Assembly (NCBI RefSeq): GCF_019247635.1
Contig: NZ_JAFBAR010000085.1
Location: 23,935-87,934 of the forward strand
From: Mycobacterium sp.
GTDB taxonomy: Bacteria > Actinomycetota > Actinomycetes > Mycobacteriales > Mycobacteriaceae
Direction: 5' to 3'
Length of the DNA stretch: 64,000 nucleotides
In this document: positions 45,770 through 54,608 of the stretch, piece by piece
How positions within the stretch are numbered: position 1 is the stretch's first letter
Layout: every line of letters begins with the position of its first letter
Notes under the pieces: generated by a model
The model's input: only the letters and a program-made list of their open reading frames with translations
What the model was told of the DNA's origin: nothing
The model's database searches: none
Translations under genes and position numbers: made by a program

Positions 45770-46381
45770 TCAGACCATGGCGCGGCGGCCGGTGAGCGCG
45801 CGGCCGAGTGTCAGCTCGTCGGCGAACTCCAGGTCGCCGCCCATCGGTAGGCCGGACGCAATGCGTGTCACGGTCAGGCCGGGAATATCGCGCAGCATCC
45901 GCACCAAGTACGTGGCGGTCGCTTCGCCCTCGGTATTGGGGTCGGTGGCGATGATTACCTCGGTGATGTCGACGTCGTCGACCCGCTCACCGATGCGGCT
46001 CAGCAGCTCGCGAATCCGCAGCTGATCGGGACCCACCCCGGAAAGCGGATCAAGCGCGCCGCCCAATACGTGGTAGCGGCCGCGGAATTCGCGGGTGCGC
46101 TCCACGGCCTGGACGTCCTTTGGCTCTTCGACGACGCACACCTGCGACCCGTCCCGGCGGGGATCAGCGCAGATGCGACACCGGTCGTGGTCGGAAACGT
46201 TTCCGCACACCGCGCAGAACCGCACTCCGTCGCGGACCTTGGCCAGCACGGCCGTCAGCCGGTCGATGTCCGGCGGCTCCACGGACAGCAGGTAAAAGGC
46301 GATGCGTTGCGCGCTCTTGGGTCCGATACCCGGCAGCTTGCCGAGCTCGTCGATGAGATCCTGGACGGGCCCCTCAAACAA
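45770..46381 (-). CDS. recR: recombination protein RecR
   Basis: 203 residues. Helix-hairpin-helix ([20 protein letters not shown]), Cys4 zinc finger ([16 protein letters not shown]), Toprim domain ([33 protein letters not shown]) and C-terminal Walker-like tail. Acts with RecO/RecF in gap repair. TTG 46381 lies 1 base after the ybaB stop and gives the exact family length. Corresponds to Rv3715c. Confidence 0.94.
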   Translation of the reverse strand: MFEGPVQDLIDELGKLPGIGPKSAQRIAFYLLSVEPPDIDRLTAVLAKVRDGVRFCAVCGNVSDHDRCRICADPRRDGSQVCVVEEPKDVQAVERTREFRGRYHVLGGALDPLSGVGPDQLRIRELLSRIGERVDDVDITEVIIATDPNTEGEATATYLVRMLRDIPGLTVTRIASGLPMGGDLEFADELTLGRALTGRRAMV

Positions 46382-46382
46382 G

Positions 46383-46760
46383 TCAGGGCCCGGGGAACTG
46401 TGTAGGAGGAGCCGGCGGGGTGGGCGGGGCCGGCGCGGCCTGAGCGGCAGGGGGGGCACTCATTCCGCTGGCCAGCGAGCCCAGCCGCTCCTGTGCCATC
46501 TTGGTGACCTGCTTGGACGCGTCGGCCAGTGCGCCGACGATCAAGTCCTGCAGAGTCTCGATGTCATCGGGGTCGATGACCTTGGGGTCGATGTTCACCG
46601 CGACCACTTCGCCGCTGCCCTTGACGACGACTTTGACCAGGCCGCCGCCGGCCTGGCCGTGCACCTCGGCGGTGGCCAGCTGATGCTGGGCTTCCAACAG
46701 CTTCTGCTGCATCTGCTGCGCCTGCTGGAGCAGCGCCGACATATCGCCTCCGGGTTGCAT
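46383..46760 (-). CDS. YbaB/EbfC nucleoid-associated protein
   Basis: 125 residues. [34 protein letters not shown] and [18 protein letters not shown] are diagnostic; a Pro/Ala-rich tail is added at the C-terminus. Usually co-transcribed with recR, as here. ATG 46760 has GAGGGG upstream. It binds DNA as a dimer. Corresponds to Rv3716c. Confidence 0.93.
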   Translation of the reverse strand: MQPGGDMSALLQQAQQMQQKLLEAQHQLATAEVHGQAGGGLVKVVVKGSGEVVAVNIDPKVIDPDDIETLQDLIVGALADASKQVTKMAQERLGSLASGMSAPPAAQAAPAPPTPPAPPTQFPGP

Positions 46761-46846
46761 GACAATCCCCTCGCATCTCGGTCTCGACTTGGTTTCGCCT
46801 GTGGATGTCGGGCGATTCGAAACATTCAGCGTAGACCGCGCGGCGT

Positions 46847-46852
46847 TACCTT
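46847..46852 (+). promoter_or_regulatory. -10 hexamer TACCTT for ami1
   Basis: TACCTT is 6 bases before GTG 46859, with no ribosome site. Divergent from the ybaB-recR transcript that starts about 100 bases away. Confidence 0.5.
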
Positions 46853-46858
46853 GGCGCC

Positions 46859-47620
46859 GTGGACGTACGAGTCAGCCTCCGTGTCGGGATCGCGATGATG
46901 GTCGGAATGGTCGTCGTGGCCGCGGCTCCGGTGCTGCCGACCGCAACCGCGGTACCTTCCAACATCGCCGGCATGGTGGTGTTCATCGACCCCGGCCACA
47001 ACGGCGCGAACGACGCCTCGATCACGCGTCAGGTGCCCACCGGTCGCGGCGGCACCAAGGACTGTCAGGCCAGCGGGACGTCGACGAACAGCGGCTACCA
47101 GGAGCACACCTTCACTTGGGACACCGCACTTCGGGTCCGTGCCGCGTTGAGCGCGCTCGGGGTCCGGACCGCGATGTCGCGGAACAACGACAACACGGTG
47201 GGGCCATGTGTCGATCAGCGCGCCGAGATGGCCAACGCGCTGCACCCCAACGCCATCATCAGCCTGCACGGCGACGGTGGGCCCGCATCCGGGCGCGGAT
47301 TCCATGTCAACTACTCGGCCCCTCCGCTCAACGCGGCGCAGGCCGGGCCCTCGGTGCAGTACGCCCAGATCATGCGTGACCAGCTGCAGAGCTCGGGCAT
47401 CCCGCCCTCCAACTACATCGGTCAGAACGGCCTGTATGGCCGCTCCGACCTGGCCGGTCTGAACCTGGCGCAGTATCCGTCGGTCCTCGTCGAGCTGGGC
47501 AACATGAAGAACCCCGCCGATTCGGCGCTGATGGAATCGCCCGAAGGCAGACAGAAGTACGCCGAGGCGGTAGTCCGCGGCATCGCGGGCTTCCTGGCAA
47601 CCCAGGGCCAGGCGCGCTAG
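46859..47620 (+). CDS. ami1: N-acetylmuramoyl-L-alanine amidase Ami1
   Basis: 253 residues. A signal peptide ([25 protein letters not shown]) precedes an Amidase_3 domain with zinc ligands in [13 protein letters not shown] (His), [11 protein letters not shown] (Glu) and IISLHGDGG (His), and the catalytic Glu in [13 protein letters not shown]. It cleaves the peptide stem from peptidoglycan during division. GTG 46859 is probably leaderless. Corresponds to Rv3717. Confidence 0.93.
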   Translation: MDVRVSLRVGIAMMVGMVVVAAAPVLPTATAVPSNIAGMVVFIDPGHNGANDASITRQVPTGRGGTKDCQASGTSTNSGYQEHTFTWDTALRVRAALSALGVRTAMSRNNDNTVGPCVDQRAEMANALHPNAIISLHGDGGPASGRGFHVNYSAPPLNAAQAGPSVQYAQIMRDQLQSSGIPPSNYIGQNGLYGRSDLAGLNLAQYPSVLVELGNMKNPADSALMESPEGRQKYAEAVVRGIAGFLATQGQAR

Positions 47621-48066
47621 ACCTGATTGCCCGACTCGACCTGGCTCTTCAGGTTGGCCAGCACCTCGTTCTGAATCTTCTTCAACCCCAATGGCGCAAA
47701 GGTCTTTTCGAAGAATCCCTTGACGCCCCCCGCGCCCGTCCAGGTGGTGTCGACGGTGACGGTGCAGCCCGGCCCCGCGGGTGCCACCGTCCACCTGGTC
47801 ACCATCGACGAGTTCGCGTCCTTTTCGATGACGGTGTGGCCGGCGACGTCGACGTCGACGTGCACCTCGCGAACCCGCGATTTGGTGGCCTGCAGGCGCC
47901 ATTTGGCGACCGTGCCCGCTCCCTGGCCGCCCTGCAGCACCTGGTACTCGCTGTACTGCGGGGACAGGATTTTCGGCCGGACATTCTGGTAATCCGCGAC
48001 CGTGGTGAGTGTGGTCGCGGGATCAACGTTGATCAGGATTGTGCTGGCTGCGCTCACCTGTCCCAT
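47617..48066 (-). CDS. SRPBCC/START-like protein (polyketide cyclase family)
   Basis: 149 residues with the helix-grip START-like plan: SAASTILINVDPATTLTTVADYQNVRPKIL, central strands with REVHVDVDVAGHTVIEKD, and a long C-terminal helix (KTFAPLGLKKIQNEVLANLK). It probably binds a hydrophobic ligand. ATG 48066 is preceded by GGAGG about 10 bases upstream. It converges with ami1 (4-base overlap of ends) and is divergent from tmsA. Corresponds to Rv3718c. Confidence 0.85.
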   Translation of the reverse strand: MGQVSAASTILINVDPATTLTTVADYQNVRPKILSPQYSEYQVLQGGQGAGTVAKWRLQATKSRVREVHVDVDVAGHTVIEKDANSSMVTRWTVAPAGPGCTVTVDTTWTGAGGVKGFFEKTFAPLGLKKIQNEVLANLKSQVESGNQV

Positions 48067-48123
48067 CAGGCACAACTCCTCCGTTGTCGATGCAGCGACG
48101 CTGCAGGGATCGTTATCCGGGAC

Positions 48124-48129
48124 TAGGGT
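48124..48129 (+). promoter_or_regulatory. -10 hexamer TAGGGT for tmsA
   Basis: TAGGGT is followed by 7 bases and GTG 48137 (GTG 48134 is only 4 bases away), which favours 48137 as a leaderless start. Confidence 0.5.
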
Positions 48130-48136
48130 ATATGTG

Positions 48137-49522
48137 GTGCCTGCCCAAGCTTCCGCACTGTCCGCCCACAACGCGGGCGTCGAGCGGTTGTTGGCCAGCT
48201 ACCGGTCCATCCCCGCAACGGCGTCGGTCCGTCTCGCCAAACCCACCTCAAATCTGTTCCGCGCCCGCGCCAAACGCGATGCGCCCGGCCTGGATACGTC
48301 GGGACTGACTGACGTCATCAATGTCGATCCGGACGCCCGCACCGCGGATGTCGCCGGCATGTGCACCTACGAAGACCTGGTGGCCGCGACCTTGCGCTAC
48401 GGACTTTCGCCACTGGTGGTCCCGCAATTGAAAACGATCACCCTCGGTGGCGCGGTCACCGGCCTCGGTATCGAGTCGGCATCGTTTCGCAACGGCCTGC
48501 CGCACGAATCGGTGCTCGAGATGGATATCCTCACCGGCGCTGGCGAATTGCTCACCGTATCCCGCAACCAGCATGTCGACCTGTTTCGCGCCTTCCCTAA
48601 TTCCTATGGGACGCTGGGTTATTCGACACGGCTGCGAATCGAGCTCGAGCCGGTTGAGCCGTTTGTGGCCTTGCGGCACATCCGGTTTCAATCGTTGACC
48701 GACATGGTCGCGGCAGCGGAACGGATCATCGAAACCGGTGGTCGAGACGGCGTACCGGTGGACTACCTGGACGGCGTGGTGTTCGGCGCCGACGAAAGCT
48801 ACCTGTGTGTCGGCAAGCGAACCACCACCCCCGGCCCGGTCAGCGACTACACCGGGAAAGACATCTACTACCGGTCGATCCAGCATGAAACCGCGATCAA
48901 AGAAGACCGCCTGACCATCCACGACTATCTATGGCGCTGGGACACCGACTGGTTCTGGTGCTCGCGCGCGTTTGGCGCACAAAACCCGCGGGTGCGGCGC
49001 TGGTGGCCGCGCCGGTATCGGCGCAGCAGCACCTACGGGAAGCTGGTGGCCATAGACCAGCGCTTCGGTATCGCCGATCGGATCGAGGCGCGCAGATCTG
49101 CTTCGGGGGGACGTCCGCGCGAGCGGGTGGTGCAGGACGTCGAGGTGCCGATCGAACGAACCCCCGATTTCCTGGAATGGTTCCTGAACAACGTCCCGAT
49201 CACGCCGATTTGGTTGTGCCCGTTGCGGTTACGGGACAATGACGGCTGGCCCCTGTATCCGCTGCGGGCCGACCGCAACTATGTCAACATCGGATTCTGG
49301 TCATCGGTGCCGGCCGGTGGCACCGCGGGCGAGACGAACCGTGCGATCGAGGCCAAGGTCGGCGAGCTCGACGGGCACAAGTCGCTGTATTCCGACTCCT
49401 TCTACACCCGAGAGGAGTTTGACGAGCTCTATGGCGGGGAGTCCTACAACACGGTAAAGAAGACCTACGATCCCGATTCACGTCTCCTCGACCTGTATGC
49501 AAAGGCGGTGCAGCGACGATGA
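48137..49522 (+). CDS. tmsA: FAD-linked oxidoreductase of 10-methyl fatty acid synthesis
   Basis: 461 residues. The FAD-binding PCMH domain includes VDPDARTADVAGMCTYEDLVAATLRYG and LGGAVTGLGIESASF, then a DHCR24-like C-terminal half (DYLDGVVFGADESYLCVG, WFWCSRAFGAQNPRVRRWWP). In mycobacteria this gene and the next make 10-methyl-branched (tuberculostearic) acid: the methyltransferase adds a methylene and this flavoprotein reduces it. Coupled to tmsB by a 4-base overlap. Corresponds to Rv3719. Confidence 0.85.
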   Translation: MPAQASALSAHNAGVERLLASYRSIPATASVRLAKPTSNLFRARAKRDAPGLDTSGLTDVINVDPDARTADVAGMCTYEDLVAATLRYGLSPLVVPQLKTITLGGAVTGLGIESASFRNGLPHESVLEMDILTGAGELLTVSRNQHVDLFRAFPNSYGTLGYSTRLRIELEPVEPFVALRHIRFQSLTDMVAAAERIIETGGRDGVPVDYLDGVVFGADESYLCVGKRTTTPGPVSDYTGKDIYYRSIQHETAIKEDRLTIHDYLWRWDTDWFWCSRAFGAQNPRVRRWWPRRYRRSSTYGKLVAIDQRFGIADRIEARRSASGGRPRERVVQDVEVPIERTPDFLEWFLNNVPITPIWLCPLRLRDNDGWPLYPLRADRNYVNIGFWSSVPAGGTAGETNRAIEAKVGELDGHKSLYSDSFYTREEFDELYGGESYNTVKKTYDPDSRLLDLYAKAVQRR

Positions 49523-50826
49523 CAACCGTTAGGGAACCGGACCGCATCTCGGGCAAGCTCAGCATGGCCGAGATTTTGGAGATCTTTACCGCCGGCACCC
49601 GACAGCCGCTGAAGTTCACCGCGTACGACGGCAGCACCGCCGGCTACCGCGACGCCGAACTCGGCCTGGAGTTGTGCAGCCCGCGTGGTGCCACCTACCT
49701 GGCCACGGCCCCCGGTGAGCTCGGAATTGCCCGTGCATACGTGGCGGGTGACCTGCAGACCCACGGCGTCCATCCCGGTGATCCCTACGAGCTGCTCAAG
49801 ACGCTGACCAACAAGGTCAAGTTCAAGCGGCCGTCGGCGCGGGTGCTGGCCAACGTCGTCCGTTCGATCGGCGTCGAGCATCTGTTGCCCATCGCGCCGC
49901 CACCGCAGGAAACTCCCCCGCGGTGGCGCCGGGCCGTTGATGGCCTGCTGCACAGCAAGACTCGCGACGCCGAAGCTATCCACCATCACTACGACGTGTC
50001 CAACTCCTTCTACGAATGGGTGCTCGGGCCGTCGATGACCTACACCTGCGCGGTTTATCCGAACGCCGACGCAGCCCTGGAAGAGGCCCAGGAAAACAAG
50101 TACCGGCTGATTTTCGAGAAGCTGCGGCTACAACCCGGCGACCGGCTACTGGACGTCGGTTGCGGCTGGGGCGGGATGGTGCGGTACGCCGCCCGCCACG
50201 GCGTTCGGGTCATCGGCGCAACGCTCTCCGCCGAACAGGCGAAGTGGGCGCAACAAGCGATCGCGGAGGAAGGACTGGCGGACCTTGCCGAAGTGAGGCA
50301 CTCCGATTACCGCGACGTGGCCGAGACGGGGTTCGACGCGATTTCGTCGATCGGACTGACCGAGCACATCGGCGTCAAAAACTACCCGTTCTATTTCGGC
50401 TTCCTCAAGTCGAAGTTGCGCACCGGTGGCCTACTGCTCAACCACTGCATCACCCGCCACGACAACAAGTCGACGTCGTTCGCGGGCGGCTTCACCGACC
50501 GATACGTCTTCCCAGACGGCGAGCTCACCGGTTCGGGACGCATCATCACTGAAATCCAGGAGGTCGGCCTGGAGGTGCTGCACGAGGAGAACCTGCGCCA
50601 CCACTATGCGATGACGTTGCGCGACTGGGGCCGCAACCTCGTTGCGCACTGGGATCAGGCGGTCGCGGAGGTGAGTCTGCCCATCGCCAAGGTGTGGGGC
50701 CTGTATATGGCCGCCTCACGAGTAGCCTTCGAGCAGAACAACCTTCAGCTGCACCACGTCTTGGCGGCCAACGTCGACGCGTGGGGCGATGACAAGCTGC
50801 CACTGCGGCCTTGGTGGACGCCTTAA
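49519..50826 (+). CDS. tmsB: cyclopropane-synthase-like phospholipid methyltransferase (tuberculostearate pathway)
   Basis: 435 residues. An N-terminal region (MAEILEIFTAGTRQPLKFTAYDG) is followed by a CFA-synthase fold: SNSFYEWVLGPSMTYTCAVYP, RLLDVGCGWGGMVRYAARHG (SAM motif), EHIGVKNYPFYFGFLKSKL, and the catalytic NHCITRHDNKS region. Transfers a methyl group to the double bond of membrane oleoyl lipids; tmsA then reduces it. Corresponds to Rv3720. Confidence 0.87.
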   Translation: MTTVREPDRISGKLSMAEILEIFTAGTRQPLKFTAYDGSTAGYRDAELGLELCSPRGATYLATAPGELGIARAYVAGDLQTHGVHPGDPYELLKTLTNKVKFKRPSARVLANVVRSIGVEHLLPIAPPPQETPPRWRRAVDGLLHSKTRDAEAIHHHYDVSNSFYEWVLGPSMTYTCAVYPNADAALEEAQENKYRLIFEKLRLQPGDRLLDVGCGWGGMVRYAARHGVRVIGATLSAEQAKWAQQAIAEEGLADLAEVRHSDYRDVAETGFDAISSIGLTEHIGVKNYPFYFGFLKSKLRTGGLLLNHCITRHDNKSTSFAGGFTDRYVFPDGELTGSGRIITEIQEVGLEVLHEENLRHHYAMTLRDWGRNLVAHWDQAVAEVSLPIAKVWGLYMAASRVAFEQNNLQLHHVLAANVDAWGDDKLPLRPWWTP

Positions 50827-50832
50827 ACCGGG

Positions 50833-52596
50833 CTACCCGTCATCTATCCGGCGCGCCCCCAGCTCGTTCTGCAGCAACTCCAGCGCCACCTCTTCCGGAT
50901 CCCGACGCGGGGTCGACTCGTCGTCGCGGCCGGCTTCGGCAAGCATGCTCTCCTCTTCGTCTCGCCGGGTGGATTCCACCGATTCGATTGCGGGAGCGGG
51001 CTGTTCGACTTTAGGATGCAACGGCTTCACCTCGGCCGCGGCAGAGCCCCCAACCTCGCACCGCACCCGCCAATCAACCCCTAGCGCATCTTTGAGCGCG
51101 TCGGCGATGACGTCGGCGTTGCGCTGTTCGGACAGCCGCTTGGCTAGCGGCGCCGAATCATGGGTCAGCACCAGAGTGTTGTCCTCGACCGCTCGCACGG
51201 TGGCGCCGGCCAACATCACTTCGGTGGTGCGGCTGCGCTGACGCACCTTGTCGCGGACCGTGGGCCACATGGTCCGCACCGCGGCGGAGTCGAGTTCGCC
51301 AGGGGCAGTAGGGGATTCCGCCGGTGGCGGCGGTGGTGCAGGCGTGGGCGTGGATTTCGGCTCGGCGGCCACTGCCTTGCGAGGCGGCGGGGTTGGCGCA
51401 GCCGACGGCGTGGCCGCTGAGGCCGGCGCCCCCGGTATCGACATGTCCAGCCTGGTCTCGATCCGTTCGACGCGTTGCAGCAGCGCGGACTCCGCGTCAC
51501 TGGCCGACGGCAGCAGTAGTCGCGCGCAGACGACTTCGAGCAGCAGGCGCGGCGCCGTCGCACCGCGCATCTCGCCCAGCCCGGCCTGGACTACCTCGGC
51601 GTATCGCGTCAGCGTCGCCGGACCGATTCGGGCCGCCTGCTCCCGCATCCGGTCCAGCACGTCCTCCGGCGCATCCACCACGCCGCGCGATGCGGCGTCG
51701 GGAACCGCTTGCAGCACAATGAGATCGCGGAATCGCTCCAACAGATCGGTGGCGAACCGACGAGGGTCGTGGCCCGCGTCGATCACCGATTCGATAGCAC
51801 CGAACAGCGCCGTGGCATCCGCGGCCGCGAGGGCGTCGACGGCATGATCGATGAGTGCGACATCGGTGGCACCCAGGAGCCCCAGCGCCCGTTGATAGCT
51901 CACCCGACCGCCCTCAGAACCGGCCACCAGCTGGTCGAGCACCGAGAGTGTGTCGCGCGGCGACCCCCCACCGGCACGAATCACCAGCGGATAGACCGCA
52001 TCGTCGACCACCACGCCCTCCTGCTCGCAGATCCGCCCGATCAGTGCGCGCATGGTACGGGGTGTCAACAGCCGGAACGGGTAGTGATGGGTGCGCGATC
52101 GGATGGTCGGGAGCACTTTTTCCGGCTCGGTGGTCGCGAAGATGAAGATGAGGTGTTCGGGTGGTTCCTCCACGATCTTGAGCAGCGCGTTGAATCCCGC
52201 GGTGGTGACCATGTGTGCCTCGTCGACGATGAACACCCGGTAGCGCGACTGCGCCGGCGCGTAGAACGCGCGGTCCCGCAGCTCACGGGTGTCGTCCACG
52301 CCACCGTGGCTGGCGGCGTCGAGTTCGACGACGTCGATGCTGCCGGGCGCGTTCGGCGCCAGCGCTTGGCACGATTCGCACACCCCGCACGGGTTGGCCG
52401 TGGGCCCCTGGGCACAATTCAACGACCGCGCCAGGATGCGCGCCGACGATGTCTTTCCGCAGCCACGCGGCCCGGAGAACAGGTAGGCGTGGTTAATCCG
52501 GCCCGCTTGTAGGGCGACGGACAGCGGCTCAGTGACGTGCTCCTGCCCCACCACCTCGGCGAAGGTTGCCGGTCGGTATTTGCGGTAGAGGGCCAC
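50833..52596 (-). CDS. dnaX: DNA polymerase III clamp-loader subunit gamma/tau
   Basis: 587 residues. Walker A in FSGPRGCGKTSSARIL, zinc Cys in CAQGPTANPCGVCESC, Walker B in RVFIVDEAHMVT, sensor I in FIFATTEPEKV and the SRC-like RSRTHHYPFRLL. A Pro/Ala-rich linker and acidic tail follow. GTG 52596 has TAGCCT 8 bases upstream, so it is probably leaderless. Corresponds to Rv3721c (dnaZX). Confidence 0.94.
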   Translation of the reverse strand: MALYRKYRPATFAEVVGQEHVTEPLSVALQAGRINHAYLFSGPRGCGKTSSARILARSLNCAQGPTANPCGVCESCQALAPNAPGSIDVVELDAASHGGVDDTRELRDRAFYAPAQSRYRVFIVDEAHMVTTAGFNALLKIVEEPPEHLIFIFATTEPEKVLPTIRSRTHHYPFRLLTPRTMRALIGRICEQEGVVVDDAVYPLVIRAGGGSPRDTLSVLDQLVAGSEGGRVSYQRALGLLGATDVALIDHAVDALAAADATALFGAIESVIDAGHDPRRFATDLLERFRDLIVLQAVPDAASRGVVDAPEDVLDRMREQAARIGPATLTRYAEVVQAGLGEMRGATAPRLLLEVVCARLLLPSASDAESALLQRVERIETRLDMSIPGAPASAATPSAAPTPPPRKAVAAEPKSTPTPAPPPPPAESPTAPGELDSAAVRTMWPTVRDKVRQRSRTTEVMLAGATVRAVEDNTLVLTHDSAPLAKRLSEQRNADVIADALKDALGVDWRVRCEVGGSAAAEVKPLHPKVEQPAPAIESVESTRRDEEESMLAEAGRDDESTPRRDPEEVALELLQNELGARRIDDG

Positions 52597-52604
52597 GGTC
52601 AGCC

Positions 52605-52610
52605 AGGCTA
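52605..52610 (-). promoter_or_regulatory. -10 hexamer TAGCCT for dnaX
   Basis: On the minus strand TAGCCT lies 8 bases before GTG 52596 with no ribosome site, consistent with a leaderless transcript. Confidence 0.5.
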
Positions 52611-52650
52611 CCGACGCGGGCTGACGCGGGCAGCAGCGCAGCCCTCCGAT

Positions 52651-52715
52651 GCGTTGACTCTGCGCCCACGGTGGGGCCCACTCGCACTTTGTCGCCCTAG
52701 CCGCAGAGTCAACGC
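52651..52715. repeat. 65-base palindromic element at the left edge of the accessory block
   Basis: GCGTTGACTCTGCG (52651-52664) pairs perfectly with CGCAGAGTCAACGC (52702-52715) across a 37-base interior. It lies between divergent dnaX and the desaturase gene. Similar in size to the elements at 22.2 and 40.4 kb but with different arm sequence. Arms contain TTGACT on both strands. Confidence 0.7.
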
Positions 52716-52847
52716 GATGAAGTGGCGTCAGCGGCAACGCATCGGTCGCCTGGCCGCTCAAGGATTTTCCAAGGATCCCAAGAGGCGCCTTGCGCAACGT
52801 GGGGGCTGTCATTCAGCACCACCGCCCCCAGCCAAGGAAATCGAACG

Positions 52848-54065
52848 ATGCAAGAACTAGCACTCGCGTTAGCGCCCGAGCAGACCGTCCAGCACGACGA
52901 AACACCGGTCGATGTCCGTGAAACGATGCGGCGTTTGCCGGCTTTGCTTCAGCTGCCGTTGACATATCTGACCGGCAAGGCCCACACCGGTCAGCACGGC
53001 CCCAAGCTCACTCCCACCTTCCATTTGGCAACAGCTCTGGGATCGCTCGCAATCGGGCTCATTTTCAGCGCGGTCGCGTGGTCCGGCCCGAATCTGCTGC
53101 TGCTGGTCCTGGGCTGGGCGGTCACATTGCACGGCATGCGGAATCTGCGCATGCTGATTTTTCACCAGTGCGCCCACCGCAACATGTGGGGTAAGGCCCG
53201 TGCGGATCGCCTCGTCGGGCGAATCATCGCCGCCGGCCTAGTCGTGCAAAGCTTTCAGCGCTACAGCAGCGAGCACATCAGCGACCATCACGCCGCGCGA
53301 CACATGACGCTGCATGACCCCACCGTCCAGGCGATGCTGGTTACCCTGCGGCTGCGACCGGGCATGACCCGGCAGCAAATGTGGCGGCAGATTATTGCCC
53401 TGCTGTGCTCGCCGGTGTTCCACGCGCGATTCGCCCGGGCGCGGGTGCGGTCCTATGTGCACGGCGCGACACCCGCCGAGCGTCGAGTGGCACTGTCGGG
53501 TTACCTCCTGCTGGCAGCGCTTCTCACGCTGCTGCACGGCTGGATGTTCTTCCTCGTCGCGTGGGCATTGCCGCTGTTCTTCTTCTTCCAGATCAGCAAC
53601 GTGCTGCGGTTATGCGTGGAACACACTTTTCCCGCCAAGGGCGTTGAAGTTCGCCGCGGCCGCGCCTACATGGCCGGGCTGAGCAATGCGATCTTCCTCG
53701 GCGAGCCGGTGCCGGGCTACGAGCTCACCGGTGTTCGCCGTGCCTACGCATGGCTGCGTTGGGCGCTGCGGATGGCGCTGATCCACTTCCCCAGCCGCTA
53801 CCTGGTGCTCACCGGCGACACCGTCGTCCACGACTACCACCACCGCTCCCCGATGAGCCGCGAATGGGCCGGCTACTTGTTCGCCCGGCAACGTGACCTC
53901 GAGGCTGGCCACCCCGGGTGGCCGCCGTACCGCGAAGTCTGGGGCCTCATCCCCGCCATCAACCTCGTGCTCGACTCCCTCGCGAGCGCGGACGCCGACG
54001 AATTCGATCCAGACCGCCTCGCCGACATCAGCGATCGCGAGCTGTTCGCCGCCTTCGACGACTGA
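52848..54065 (+). CDS. membrane fatty-acid desaturase
   Basis: 405 residues of the FA_desaturase family. Three His boxes are HQCAHRNM (about residue 105), HISDHHAARH (about 141) and HDYHHRS (about 328), giving the eight-His di-iron site. Hydrophobic helices lie near 58-95 and 225-260. AAGGA is 9 bases before ATG 52848. It starts a rightward block that continues 54 bases later with the glutamate mutase genes. Substrate and regiochemistry unknown; not recognised as a core mycobacterial desA gene. Confidence 0.85.
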   Translation: MQELALALAPEQTVQHDETPVDVRETMRRLPALLQLPLTYLTGKAHTGQHGPKLTPTFHLATALGSLAIGLIFSAVAWSGPNLLLLVLGWAVTLHGMRNLRMLIFHQCAHRNMWGKARADRLVGRIIAAGLVVQSFQRYSSEHISDHHAARHMTLHDPTVQAMLVTLRLRPGMTRQQMWRQIIALLCSPVFHARFARARVRSYVHGATPAERRVALSGYLLLAALLTLLHGWMFFLVAWALPLFFFFQISNVLRLCVEHTFPAKGVEVRRGRAYMAGLSNAIFLGEPVPGYELTGVRRAYAWLRWALRMALIHFPSRYLVLTGDTVVHDYHHRSPMSREWAGYLFARQRDLEAGHPGWPPYREVWGLIPAINLVLDSLASADADEFDPDRLADISDRELFAAFDD

Positions 54066-54119
54066 CCCCCGTCCCACCCCCACATACGACCGATCCAAGC
54101 GCCCGAAAGGCAGAACACC

Positions 54120-54608
54120 ATGAACAACACCACCACCAACACCGATGCCGCGCCACGCGTCGTCATCCTCGGTGTCGCAGCCAGCGACGCGCACGCGGTC
54201 GCCAACCAGCTCATCGCGATGATGCTGCGCCAGAAAGGTTTCGTCGTCATCAACCTCGGGGTCTGCACCCCACTCGAGGAGTTCGCCGAGGCCTACCACG
54301 CGTACCCACACGCAGAGGCAGTCCTCATCGGCAGCCTCAATGGCCACGCTTATGAGGACCTCAAAGCGCTGCCGCAACTACGGTCGGCCGGACAACTCGC
54401 ATGCCCGATCATCGTCGGCGGCAACCTTTCGGTGGGCAGCCACAAGAGTGCGGACACCGCCAATCGGCTGCTGGATCTTGGCGTCGACCACATTCTTGAG
54501 GACGCAAACGAGCTGGGCGCCCTGCTAGACCACCTGGCCGGCGAACGCAACACCCAAGACCTCGGCGAACGACAGACCCGACCCACGCTGGCTACGGTCG
54601 GCTCATGA
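54120..54608 (+). CDS. B12-binding small subunit of glutamate mutase (GlmS/MutS-like)
   Basis: 162 residues with the cobalamin-binding Rossmann fold. VVILGVAASDAHAVANQLI aligns with the DxHxxG cobalt-ligand motif of GlmS, but the final Gly is Ala. SLNGHAYEDLKAL and CPIIVGGNLSVGSHK are the other conserved B12 contacts. It should bind adenosylcobalamin with the next protein and interconvert glutamate and 3-methylaspartate. The stop overlaps the next start as ATGA. A Thr/Asn-rich N-terminus and a polar tail flank the domain. Confidence 0.85.
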   Translation: MNNTTTNTDAAPRVVILGVAASDAHAVANQLIAMMLRQKGFVVINLGVCTPLEEFAEAYHAYPHAEAVLIGSLNGHAYEDLKALPQLRSAGQLACPIIVGGNLSVGSHKSADTANRLLDLGVDHILEDANELGALLDHLAGERNTQDLGERQTRPTLATVGS

